A stretch of 64,000 nt of DNA from Abditibacteriaceae bacterium (GTDB taxonomy: Bacteria; Armatimonadota; Abditibacteriia; Abditibacteriales; Abditibacteriaceae). Below, piece after piece: positions 1-8,115 of the stretch. Under the pieces are notes generated by a model. The model saw only the letters and a list, made by a program, of their open reading frames with translations. It searched no databases and had not been told where the DNA came from. Numbering within the stretch: position 1 is the first letter of the stretch; each line of letters begins with the position of its first letter. Both the position numbers and the translations under genes were made by a program. The stretch is from assembly GCA_019239895.1 (NCBI GenBank), contig JAFAZH010000043.1, positions 36,418 through 100,417 on the forward strand, in the 5' to 3' direction.

Positions 1-2
1 GC

Positions 3-2417
3 GAGCAACTTTATCGCACCCTTATTAAGAACATACCCGCGAGCCTTGTCCTCCTTTTTGACCATGACCTGCGCTATACCATTGCCGATGGCGCGGTGCT
101 GCCAGCCATTGGAGTCTCGCCTCAAGATTTGGAAGGTAAAACCATCTGGGAGGCGCTGTCGCCTCGCAATGTTGCTTTTGTCGAGCCGCACTATCGCGCT
201 GCCCTGGCCGGGGAATCCCACACCTTTGAGGTGCCTGCCCAAGACCGGATGTATCTGGTGCATACCCTGCCAGTTAAGAATGAGCGCGGAGAAATCACCG
301 CTGGCATGTCGCTGGCGCAAAATATCACCGAGCGACATCTCACGGAGCAACGCCAGGCAATGCGCCAGACCGTTACTGAATTATTGTCCCAGGATGTGGC
401 CTTTGAATTGTCCATCACCGACATTTTACAAGTCATTACAGAGGGCATGGGTTGGGATTATGGCGCGTTCTGGTTAGTAGACAGCGCAGCGCAAAAACTG
501 AATTGCTTCAAGTCATGGCATGGCTCAGATGCAAATCTGAATAGCTTAGACGAGATTAATCAGAGTATGTCCTTTGCTCTTGACGAGGGCTATTTAGGCC
601 AGGTTTGGGCCGGGGGTAGACCGCTTTGGATAGCGGACTTGCAACAAGAAGATAACTTTCTGCGTAAGGCTCTCGTGGAGCAAGGTGTGCTGCGTTCGAG
701 TCTGGCCTTCCCCATTCGTTTTGGCGGAGAAATTTTGGGCGTCATGGAGTTCTTTAGCCGCCAGGCGCAGCAATACCATCCGGGGATGCTCAACACTTTG
801 GAAGGCTTGGGCAGTCAAATTGGTCAGTTCATGGAGCGCAAGCACGCTCAGGAAGCACTGCGTGAAAGTGAGGCGCGTAAGAGCGCCATCCTTGAATCTT
901 CGTTAGATGCTATTTTAACGATGGATCATGAGGGTAAGGTTATCGAATGGAATCCGGCAGCCGAAAGCATGTTTGGCTATAGCCGGGCCAAGGCCATCGG
1001 CTGTGCAATGGTAGAACTTATCTTTGCCCCCAGCGACGAAAATATTCATCTGGATGCGCTTAAACGTTACTTGGCTACGGGAGAAGGCCCCTTTACTGAC
1101 CAGCACTACGAATTTGTGGCAGTGCATGTGGATGGCTCAAAGTTTCCCGTCGAGCTTGGCATTTCCCGCATTCATTTGGATGATAAGCCTATGTTCACGG
1201 CTTACATCCGTGACATTACGCGACGGCAGCTTGATGAGAGAGCGTTGCAACAGGCTAAAGAAGAAGCTGAGCACGCTCTGATTGAAGCCGAACGAGCCAA
1301 CCGTGCCAAGAGTGAATTTCTGTCACGCATGAGTCACGAGCTGCGCACGCCCATGAACAGCATCCTGGGCTTTGGCCAGTTGCTTAAAATGGAGCAGCTT
1401 GCTCCCAAGCAAAACCAGAAAGTTGATTATATTCTTAAAGCCGGGCAGCATCTCTTAGAGCTGATTAACGAGGTGCTGGATATTGCGCGGGTCGAATCGG
1501 GACGTATTAGCCTGTCAGTTGAGCCAGTGCGCATCTGTGATCTCATCCACGACACGGTAAGCCTGCTTGAGCCTTTAGCGGGTCGTCGCCAGATCAGCTT
1601 AGATACGCAGCAGGGCATGTCCTGTAACCGCAGTGTTCTGGTGGATCGCCAGCGCTGCCATCAGGTATTACTGAATCTACTGTCCAATGCCATCAAATAT
1701 AATCGAGAGGGCGGTCAGGTTATGGTCGCCTGCGAGGAAGATAATAACCATCACCTCAAGGTGACAGTTAGTGATACTGGCGAGGGCATACACGCTGAAG
1801 ACCTGGAACGTGTGTTCCAACCTTTCGAGCGGTTAGCGGCTGAAGCGACGAATATTGAAGGCAGTGGCTTAGGCTTAGCTTTAAGCAAGAACTTTGTGGA
1901 GGCGATGAAGGGCACCATAGGAGTTGAGAGCGTAGTCGGGCAGGGCAGCACGTTCTGGGTGGCCCTGCCCTTGGCTCAGGATCAAATGGTGCATCACGAG
2001 CAGAGCGGGGGGCGTGACCTTGCTATTGCCGCCGCTGATGCCAGTGCTGGCAATGTTGGCACGGTGCTTTATATTGAAGATAATCTGGCCAACTTGCTCG
2101 TTGTCGAAAGCATCCTATCTTATCAACCGGGCATACGTTTAATAACCGCTATGCAGGGGGGATTAGGACTTGAACTTGCACGCGAACACCATCCAACACT
2201 TATCCTTCTCGACTTACATTTGCCAGACACAACAGGCGATGAAGTATTGCGCCGGTTAAAGGCTGAAGCAGGATTGCGTGATATTCCAGTTGTGGTACTG
2301 AGTGCTGATGCCACCCCTGGACAAATTGAAGATTTAAAGGCGGCCGGAGCGCGACACTATTTAACCAAGCCACTGGATGTGCAACGATTCCTCGAAGTCA
2401 TTAACGAAACTCTTTAA
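3..2417 (+). CDS. Hybrid sensor histidine kinase with C-terminal receiver (5' partial)
   Basis: The frame is open to the left edge, so the true start lies outside the window; the first in-frame GTG at 96 falls inside a PAS domain and is not the start. Numbering from base 3, the visible order is PAS (about 1-125), GAF (130-275), PAS (285-410), a short coiled linker, HisKA with SHELRTP (His445 is the predicted phospho-acceptor), HATPase_c (about 540-655, with an SGLGLALSK G-box), and a receiver domain (about 683-804) with Asp737 in LILLDLHLPD and a LTKP lysine. No transmembrane segment is visible, so the seen part looks cytosolic. It is a sensor kinase that can pass phosphate to its own receiver. 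It sits 28 bp upstream of a REC-HD-GYP gene, its likely output partner. The input signal is unknown. Confidence 0.93.
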   Translation, partial: EQLYRTLIKNIPASLVLLFDHDLRYTIADGAVLPAIGVSPQDLEGKTIWEALSPRNVAFVEPHYRAALAGESHTFEVPAQDRMYLVHTLPVKNERGEITAGMSLAQNITERHLTEQRQAMRQTVTELLSQDVAFELSITDILQVITEGMGWDYGAFWLVDSAAQKLNCFKSWHGSDANLNSLDEINQSMSFALDEGYLGQVWAGGRPLWIADLQQEDNFLRKALVEQGVLRSSLAFPIRFGGEILGVMEFFSRQAQQYHPGMLNTLEGLGSQIGQFMERKHAQEALRESEARKSAILESSLDAILTMDHEGKVIEWNPAAESMFGYSRAKAIGCAMVELIFAPSDENIHLDALKRYLATGEGPFTDQHYEFVAVHVDGSKFPVELGISRIHLDDKPMFTAYIRDITRRQLDERALQQAKEEAEHALIEAERANRAKSEFLSRMSHELRTPMNSILGFGQLLKMEQLAPKQNQKVDYILKAGQHLLELINEVLDIARVESGRISLSVEPVRICDLIHDTVSLLEPLAGRRQISLDTQQGMSCNRSVLVDRQRCHQVLLNLLSNAIKYNREGGQVMVACEEDNNHHLKVTVSDTGEGIHAEDLERVFQPFERLAAEATNIEGSGLGLALSKNFVEAMKGTIGVESVVGQGSTFWVALPLAQDQMVHHEQSGGRDLAIAAADASAGNVGTVLYIEDNLANLLVVESILSYQPGIRLITAMQGGLGLELAREHHPTLILLDLHLPDTTGDEVLRRLKAEAGLRDIPVVVLSADATPGQIEDLKAAGARHYLTKPLDVQRFLEVINETL

Positions 2418-2445
2418 GGGCACTACTGAAAGGGCACCACCGATT

Positions 2446-3522
2446 ATGCTGCGCAAATTAGAAGACGCGCTCATACTGATTGTAGACGACCAAGAGCCTA
2501 ACGTCCTCCTGTTGGAAGGCTTTTTGGAGGGGGCGAACTATACCAACATCAAAGCCACAACTGACCCACGCGAGGTCATTCCTCTGTATCAAGCACTGCA
2601 ACCTGACTTGATTCTCCTCGATTTGCACATGTCTCCACTGGATGGTTTTGATGTGATGGAGCAACTTCAGGAGCAAGTTCCCTTCGGAACTTATTTGCCG
2701 ATTCTGGTGCTAACCGCAGATATTACACTCGAAGCCAAGAAGCGCGCATTATCCAGCGGAGCCAGAGATTTCCTGACCAAACCCTTCGATCATGCTGAAG
2801 TGTTGCTGCGTATTCACAACTTGCTTGAAACTCGCTTCCTGCACCTTGCGATGCAAAGCCAAAACGACATACTGGAAGAGAAAGTGCATGAGCGCACTCT
2901 AGAGTTGAGGCAAGCCCACGCCACCGTGCTGCAACGCAATGAAGAGTTAAAGCAGGCCGAGCTTGAAACCTTGGAGCGATTAGCGATTGCGGTTGAATAT
3001 CGGGACGATATTACCGGGCGTCACACCCAACGGGTGGGGCAAACAGCAGGTCTATTAGCAATGGCACTTGGGCTACCACCAGAGCAAGTCGGCCTCATTC
3101 AACGTGCCGCGCCGCTGCACGATATTGGAAAGATCGGTATCCCGGACGCGGTATTACTTAAAGCAGGCAAGCTGCAACCTGAAGAATTTGAGATTATTAA
3201 GACGCACACTACTATTGGCGCAAAGATTTTATCGGGTAGCCGCTCAACTTTGCTTCAGTTAGCTGAAGAGATTGCTCTGAGTCATCACGAACGATGGGAA
3301 GGCAGTGGCTACCCACGCGGATTGTCAGGCGAGGCAATTCCTTTATCGGGGCGGATTGTGACTGTAGCGGATGTCTTTGATGCCCTGACCCATGAGCGCC
3401 CCTACAAAAAGGCATGGTCTATTGAAGACGCTGTCGCTGAAATCGAGCGGCAGAGTGGCCAGCAATTTGATCCGCATGTTGTGAACGTTTTCAAAACTCT
3501 GCCCTCCCATGCCTTAGCTTAA
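2446..3522 (+). CDS. REC-HD-GYP response regulator, probable c-di-GMP phosphodiesterase
   Basis: A 358-residue protein. Residues 8-125 form a receiver domain with Asp59 in LILLDLHMSP and a LTKP lysine. A coiled linker (about 140-185) leads to an HD-GYP domain (about 185-350) with His225-Asp226 in LHDIGKIGIPD, the HHERWEGSGYP motif (GYP at 288-290) and the VADVFDALTHERPYK stretch. Known HD-GYP proteins of this type hydrolyse cyclic di-GMP. The start is set at the ATG at 2446, because an upstream ATG in the same frame (2377) lies inside the kinase gene and adds nothing to the receiver fold. The gene follows the hybrid kinase closely, so co-transcription and phosphorelay are likely. Its last bases overlap the convergent flippase-like gene. 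Confidence 0.92.
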   Translation: MLRKLEDALILIVDDQEPNVLLLEGFLEGANYTNIKATTDPREVIPLYQALQPDLILLDLHMSPLDGFDVMEQLQEQVPFGTYLPILVLTADITLEAKKRALSSGARDFLTKPFDHAEVLLRIHNLLETRFLHLAMQSQNDILEEKVHERTLELRQAHATVLQRNEELKQAELETLERLAIAVEYRDDITGRHTQRVGQTAGLLAMALGLPPEQVGLIQRAAPLHDIGKIGIPDAVLLKAGKLQPEEFEIIKTHTTIGAKILSGSRSTLLQLAEEIALSHHERWEGSGYPRGLSGEAIPLSGRIVTVADVFDALTHERPYKKAWSIEDAVAEIERQSGQQFDPHVVNVFKTLPSHALA

Positions 3523-4566
3523 GATTTCAGCTTTCATTCTTTGCCATAGATTGGATTTTAAACCGACGCTCAATAGCGCCCCCGGTAAGCTCGCCAACCA
3601 CACGGTTGCCTGCCACAACAGCGACCACGCTACGATTGTCCCGGTAGCGGCATGGGTTCCACTCAGCAGAGCGACAGCGGCGGCTTCACGCACGCCGAGT
3701 CCACCAATTCCCAGTGGCAAGAGAGAGGCAATAGAGAGCAGCGGGACTAACCAGAAGAATACGAGGGCTGGCAACTGCAACCCTGCGGCGTGGGCGAGAC
3801 CGATATTCAGTACCACAAAAAGTGACTGAAACAAAAACGACAAAGCTAAGGCTATAGCTAAAGTGCCTTGATGCTCTGGGTGAGCATAGTAATCTAAGGC
3901 GCGATGCAGGCTGGCCCACTTGCGCACCATTGTATTATGGGGTGCAGTAGATTCCAGGCGATAAGCAACTTGCTGCAGGATGAACAGTGTTGCACCGAAA
4001 AGCAGCAGCACGACAGTCATCGTGGTGATAAGGTGAGCCGCAGACGCGCCTGTATTAGAGACATTGCTGCCATAGCCACTATGTCTGAGGGCTAATCCCA
4101 CTGCGCCAATGGTTAGAAGCGCAATAAAGCCAGTCAACCGTTCAACGAGAACGGACGAGGCGGCTACGGCTTTGCTGCCAGCCAGCGGAGCGGCCAGGTA
4201 GATACGAATTGCATCGCCGCCAATGTTAGTGGGCATCCACAAGTTCGAGAACATGCCAATCAGGTAGAGGCGGCAGCAATCCAGCAGCGAGGCGCGTGCC
4301 CCCTGTGCCCGCAACAACAATTGCCACTTGAAGGCGCTAAGGGTTTGCAACAGCCAGTAACAGACGACGGCCCCTGTAATGATGAGCCATGAGATAGAGT
4401 GCAGTACCTGGCGCACTGCTGCGCCTTTGCTTTGCGAGGCCAGGAAGCAGATGATGGCAATTCCAATTAGGAGCCGTAGCAGCCACTGCCAACGCGCACG
4501 CAGTGCAGGCCCCGATGATTTTGGGATGGGCGTCAGCCCTTCCTCTGGTGCGGAATTCAGAGGCAT
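3514..4566 (-). CDS. Flippase-like polytopic membrane protein (UPF0104/YbhN, LPG synthase TM-domain family)
   Basis: A 350-residue inner-membrane protein with about eight hydrophobic segments. It has the family features I recognise: WQLLLRAQG after the second helix, NLWMPTNIGGDAIR, a VLVERLTG segment, and a Gly-rich LLPLGIGGLGVREAA near the C terminus. Members are related to the membrane half of lysylphosphatidylglycerol synthase and are often next to lipid-glycan genes. The substrate cannot be read from sequence. It ends 9 bp inside the convergent HD-GYP gene. It lies just downstream of the GT39 gene on the same strand, about 50 bp apart, which suggests joint work on lipid-linked sugars. Confidence 0.8.
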   Translation of the reverse strand: MPLNSAPEEGLTPIPKSSGPALRARWQWLLRLLIGIAIICFLASQSKGAAVRQVLHSISWLIITGAVVCYWLLQTLSAFKWQLLLRAQGARASLLDCCRLYLIGMFSNLWMPTNIGGDAIRIYLAAPLAGSKAVAASSVLVERLTGFIALLTIGAVGLALRHSGYGSNVSNTGASAAHLITTMTVVLLLFGATLFILQQVAYRLESTAPHNTMVRKWASLHRALDYYAHPEHQGTLAIALALSFLFQSLFVVLNIGLAHAAGLQLPALVFFWLVPLLSIASLLPLGIGGLGVREAAAVALLSGTHAATGTIVAWSLLWQATVWLASLPGALLSVGLKSNLWQRMKAEILS

Positions 4567-4615
4567 AAAAGATGCCCTAAGATTAGCCTTCTCTTAGCAT
4601 GAGAATTGTTACAAC

Positions 4616-6430
4616 TCATAAATCTCGATTGCGTGGCGCGACAAAATTATAATGTAAACCTGGCGGAGCCGGGTAATTCGAGATAATGAGAAAATCATTG
4701 CATGAAGCCACAGTATAATGGGGAGATTGCAGTGTGCGCCCCAGGTCGTTCTTGCGCGCCAAGAGAATGTAAACGCGGTGTGGGTTCTCAAGTAACTGGG
4801 GCAGGCTTTTGGCGTCAGCCGGTAGAAAGACCAGGGAGTGAACCATTGCCGCTTCATCCAGGCCAGAATTTTGAGTGTACTCAATGGAAATAACTGGCTG
4901 ACGCAGGTAAAATACCGAGGCTGGTTGAAAGCCCTGATACACAATAAATTGATCGCCAGTCTTGAGGTGGGGTTGCAAAGCTTTTACCAGGCCAGAAGCA
5001 TCTTCGTAAATGGCGATACGCCCGGCCAGGTTGAGCAGAATCACCAGCAAGAATGCGGCTGTGGCGAATTGAGCTAACATCAGACGCCAGGTGTTACGAG
5101 TGCGCCAACACCAGACCAGGAACAGGGTGCCAATCGCTAACACGATGCAGATATCAGCTATATAAGGCAGCGCCTCTGTAATTGGCACAATGGCATTGCC
5201 GGGCAACTTCTTCAGATGTCCAAAGAGAGTTAGTTGCTCGTTTAAAAAAGCTATGGGCAGCCCAATCATTAAAAGCAAATAAAGGAGTGCAGTGGCTGCC
5301 AGTGCCATACGGTGCGGAAAAGTTTGGTGTGCCTGGTTCTCTCTTAAGGCATCACCCCCCATTAGCGCATCTCCTGCCAGCAGGACAACGGCGGGAAAAG
5401 CGGGCAGAATATAGGAAACAAGTTTCACTTTAGATAATGAAAAGAAGAGAATGAGGAGTGCCGACCATAGCCACAAAAACAGTCTTGCCCGTTGCTGTGC
5501 AGAGATGCTCGCTTGGTCGCGCAATCGCGCTACAGCAGAACCTAAAAAGGCTGTCCACGGAAAGAGGCCCGCCAGCAAGATAGGCACATAATAAAAAACA
5601 GGTTTCGATCTATGAAACTCTTTGGCCCCGGAGAATCGCGCCAGGTTCTCCTGCAAGAGAAAAGTGCTTAAAAAATTGGGAACACGCAACGACACCGCCC
5701 AATACCAGGGTAACGCTAAAAGCAGAGCCAAGGCAATGGCTACTCCCACGCCGTACCATTGCACAGCATTCCAACGTTTTGCCCAACATGCATAAACAAA
5801 GGTAATGGCCAAGGGCAGAACGATACCCACTGGCCCCTTGGATAGCAACGCGAGGCCCATGCCAATGCCAGTGAGAACATAACTGCTGAGCCAAGGGGCT
5901 TTGTCGTTTTCCTTAGAGGTGCCTTCAAACACAAACCAAAGCCCACAAAAAGTCAGAGTGATAGCGCAGCAAAGCAACATATCTGTATTAAAGCTGTGGG
6001 CCATGATAAATGGGAAAACTGATGTGCTCCAGACCAGGGCACTTGCGATTCCAGCACGCTCAGAAAACATGGCGTGCCCCAACTGCCAAACGGTCAGCAT
6101 AACCACAATAGCAGCTAATGCCGAAACCAGCCGAGTAGAAGCTTCGGATACACCCAAGATGCGGTAGAAAATAGCGCCCAGCCAATAAACCAGTGGTGGT
6201 TTGTTGATGCGAGGGATGGTGTTGAGGTGGGGCACGATCCAATCGGGGGCTGCCCCATTAAAAGGCTGCGCCATTTCTAAGGCAGCCGAGGCATAACGCC
6301 CTTCATCGGGATTCCAGAGAGGTGCGTAATCTAAGCCATATAGCAGCAGCAAAGCTGCCAGCAGCAGAAACCAGCGTGGTGACAATGGGCGTTTGCCAGA
6401 TGCAGGGTGGGGGAGTGTGGCACTACACAA
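4616..6430 (-). CDS. GT39-family (ArnT/PMT-like) membrane glycosyltransferase
   Basis: A 604-residue polytopic protein. The first transmembrane helix (about 19-33) is followed by the diagnostic external loop WNPDEGRYAS, with the Asp42-Glu43 pair expected in GT-C enzymes that use polyprenyl-phosphate sugars. A second loop holds PRINKPPLVYWLGA, typical of ArnT-like proteins. About ten further hydrophobic helices run to residue 470, and a soluble C-terminal domain follows. The likely reaction is transfer of a sugar from a polyprenyl carrier to lipid or protein on the outer face of the inner membrane. The acceptor is not known. It is four bases from the FAH gene upstream and about 50 bases from the flippase-like gene downstream, so the three minus-strand genes may form one unit. 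Confidence 0.88.
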   Translation of the reverse strand: MCSATLPHPASGKRPLSPRWFLLLAALLLLYGLDYAPLWNPDEGRYASAALEMAQPFNGAAPDWIVPHLNTIPRINKPPLVYWLGAIFYRILGVSEASTRLVSALAAIVVMLTVWQLGHAMFSERAGIASALVWSTSVFPFIMAHSFNTDMLLCCAITLTFCGLWFVFEGTSKENDKAPWLSSYVLTGIGMGLALLSKGPVGIVLPLAITFVYACWAKRWNAVQWYGVGVAIALALLLALPWYWAVSLRVPNFLSTFLLQENLARFSGAKEFHRSKPVFYYVPILLAGLFPWTAFLGSAVARLRDQASISAQQRARLFLWLWSALLILFFSLSKVKLVSYILPAFPAVVLLAGDALMGGDALRENQAHQTFPHRMALAATALLYLLLMIGLPIAFLNEQLTLFGHLKKLPGNAIVPITEALPYIADICIVLAIGTLFLVWCWRTRNTWRLMLAQFATAAFLLVILLNLAGRIAIYEDASGLVKALQPHLKTGDQFIVYQGFQPASVFYLRQPVISIEYTQNSGLDEAAMVHSLVFLPADAKSLPQLLENPHRVYILLARKNDLGRTLQSPHYTVASCNDFLIISNYPAPPGLHYNFVAPRNRDL

Positions 6431-6433
6431 AAT

Positions 6434-7198
6434 TCAGGAGCGACCTCGCACGGGCGTGATCAGTGGCTGCATGGAACCGATGCGGGTTTCAATGGTATCC
6501 CCGGCTTTAACTGGGCCAACGCCAAAAGGGGTGCCTGTCATAATGCAATCACCAGGTTCGAGCGTGATGGACTCACTCAGAAATGCAATCAACTGGGCCG
6601 GAGAAAAGACCAACTGCTTGGTGCTACTCTGCTGGCGCACTTCACCATTCAAGCGCGTTTCGACTGGCAAATCAGCCGGGTCAATATCGGTATAGATAAA
6701 GGGGCCAAGAGGAGCATAAGTGTCAAATGATTTAGCGCGTGCCCATTGTGATTCCGAATTCTGAATGTCGCGGTCGCTGATGTCTTGGCCGATGGTGTAG
6801 CCAAAGATATAACTCGTTGCGTTTGCTTCGCTGGCACCTTTGCATCGCTTGCCGATGACGATGGTGAGTTCTCCTTCATAATCCGTGCGATGTTCGGGAT
6901 AGGCCACTTCGACCGCTTCGCCTTGCGCAATAATTGCGCTGGGAGCCTTGAACCACATGAGCGGCACTTCCGGCACGGGTTTGCCCGATTCCTTGGCGTG
7001 GTCAACATAATTGAGGCCGATGGCAAACAATTTCGAGGGTGCTACGGGTGATAAAATCTTCAGGTCAGCCACCGGTGCCGACTGACCTGTGCGTTGTGGG
7101 GATTCAAACAAATTACCAATGAAATGCGCTGTATCGCCTTCTATTTCGGCATATTGTGACAAGTTGTTAATCAAAAATCGTCCGTAAACAGGCATCAC
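6434..7198 (-). CDS. Fumarylacetoacetate hydrolase family protein
   Basis: A 254-residue FAH-fold enzyme. The C-terminal domain carries FAIGLNYVDHAKE, the metal-binding DYEGELTIVIGK (two acidic ligands), GYTIGQDISDRDIQ, and IMTGTPFGVGPVKAGD near the end. Family members hydrolyse or decarboxylate beta-diketo acids or 2-oxo-hept-3-ene-dioate-type ring-cleavage products. The exact substrate is unclear. The start at 7198 has a good ribosome site (AAAGGAG five bases upstream on the minus strand). It is divergent from a TetR regulator, and a flavin monooxygenase lies beyond that, so a role in breakdown of an aromatic or similar compound is plausible. A TATAAT on the minus strand (7279-7274) sits in the shared promoter region. 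Confidence 0.88.
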   Translation of the reverse strand: MMPVYGRFLINNLSQYAEIEGDTAHFIGNLFESPQRTGQSAPVADLKILSPVAPSKLFAIGLNYVDHAKESGKPVPEVPLMWFKAPSAIIAQGEAVEVAYPEHRTDYEGELTIVIGKRCKGASEANATSYIFGYTIGQDISDRDIQNSESQWARAKSFDTYAPLGPFIYTDIDPADLPVETRLNGEVRQQSSTKQLVFSPAQLIAFLSESITLEPGDCIMTGTPFGVGPVKAGDTIETRIGSMQPLITPVRGRS

Positions 7199-7252
7199 AA
7201 CTCCTTTATTGCTGCTGCATCATTTTATCATATTTCTTATTTTGGCATAGCA

Positions 7253-7281
7253 TTGACAGCATAGGATCAATCTATTATATT
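7253..7281 (+). promoter_or_regulatory. Sigma-70-type promoter of the TetR gene
   Basis: TTGACA at 7253-7258 and TATATT at 7276-7281 are separated by exactly 17 bases, a near-consensus housekeeping promoter. Transcription would begin near 7288, just before the inverted repeat at 7294-7313. Confidence 0.7.
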
Positions 7282-7293
7282 ACTGTTAAATAG

Positions 7294-7313
7294 TTGATTG
7301 ATTAGTCAATTAA
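7294..7313. promoter_or_regulatory. Candidate TetR operator (imperfect palindrome)
   Basis: TTGATTGA-TTAG-TCAATTAA forms an 8-4-8 inverted repeat with one mismatch. It lies just downstream of the predicted start of transcription for the TetR gene, within the region shared with the divergent FAH gene. TetR proteins usually bind such sites near their own promoters, so autorepression and control of the FAH gene are likely. Binding is inferred from position and symmetry only. Confidence 0.55.
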
Positions 7314-7343
7314 GTAAATTAACGCTTTAACTTAGGAGGCGAT

Positions 7344-7967
7344 ATGCCGCTGCGCAAAGAGGAGGACTACGAGGCCAAACGCCAACAGATTATTGATGGC
7401 GCACTGGAGGTCTTCGCTTCTCTGGGCTACGAAAAGGCCAGCAATAAAGCGATTGCCCAGGCTGCGGGTATCGGCTCACCGGGTTTGATTTATCACTACT
7501 TTCAGGACAAAGAACACCTGTATCGTGAGGTATTGGAGCAACGCCTGACCGTGCTGCAATTGCTGGCTCATCCCCAGGAACTGGAAGGGCTACCACCCAA
7601 TGAGGCTTTGAGCCGCCTTGGGCGTGCTTTTCTGCAAATGCTGGATGCACCTCAGTCGCGCTCGCTGCTGCGCTTAATGTTTAGCGACGCGGCCCGTGAT
7701 CCCCTGGTCGCTGGACTCTTCTGGCAGACTGGGCCGGTGCGGGGTTTGGGATTTCTGGAACAATACCTCGCCAATACTATGCAAGCTGGGCAGTTGCGCC
7801 AAGTCAATCCCACTTTTGCGGCGATGCAGTTTATGGGGCCATTAGTGATGTATCTGCTGGCACGCACTGTTTTTGAGACATCGTCACTGGCGACTATTGA
7901 CCGGGAGGCCATGCTGGAGCAGCACATCATGCTTTTCCTGGAGGCCATGCGCCCCACTGCTCCCTGA
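7344..7967 (+). CDS. TetR/AcrR family transcriptional regulator
   Basis: A 207-residue regulator. Residues about 10-57 form the TetR helix-turn-helix, with IIDGALEVFASLGYEKAS followed by AIAQAAGIGSPGLIYHYF and DKEHLYREVL. The C-terminal two thirds is the variable helical ligand-binding domain. A strong ribosome site (TTAGGAGGCGAT) sets the start at 7344. It lies between the divergent FAH hydrolase gene and the downstream monooxygenase, and is preceded by a near-consensus promoter and a palindrome. It probably controls both neighbours and itself. The inducer is unknown. Confidence 0.93.
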   Translation: MPLRKEEDYEAKRQQIIDGALEVFASLGYEKASNKAIAQAAGIGSPGLIYHYFQDKEHLYREVLEQRLTVLQLLAHPQELEGLPPNEALSRLGRAFLQMLDAPQSRSLLRLMFSDAARDPLVAGLFWQTGPVRGLGFLEQYLANTMQAGQLRQVNPTFAAMQFMGPLVMYLLARTVFETSSLATIDREAMLEQHIMLFLEAMRPTAP

Positions 7968-8039
7968 ATTTCTAACGACAGCACGGTCCCTAAGGCGTAG
8001 CCAGTTTAGAGCCACCAGTCATAGTTCGATGCAGGAAAT

Positions 8040-8114
8040 ATGAATCTCAAGATGGCGTTCCTGTCTGGCGAGTTTATCAGGAAATCGGAGCTAAAAATGA
8101 AGAAGGAGAATTAA
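8040..8114 (+). CDS. Possible 24-residue upstream ORF before the monooxygenase
   Basis: An ATG at 8040, preceded by AGGAA, opens a 24-codon frame rich in Lys, Glu and Phe. Its stop codon ends one base before the monooxygenase ATG at 8116. The AAGGAG ribosome site of the monooxygenase lies inside the last codons of this frame, an arrangement that would allow translational coupling. No similarity is recognised, and the spacing between AGGAA and the ATG is short, so it may be chance. Confidence 0.22.
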   Translation: MNLKMAFLSGEFIRKSELKMKKEN

Positions 8115-8115
8115 C

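Noticed and set aside
96..98. GTG as start of the hybrid kinase
   Set aside because: Readable PAS-domain sequence continues upstream to base 3, so the start is outside the window.
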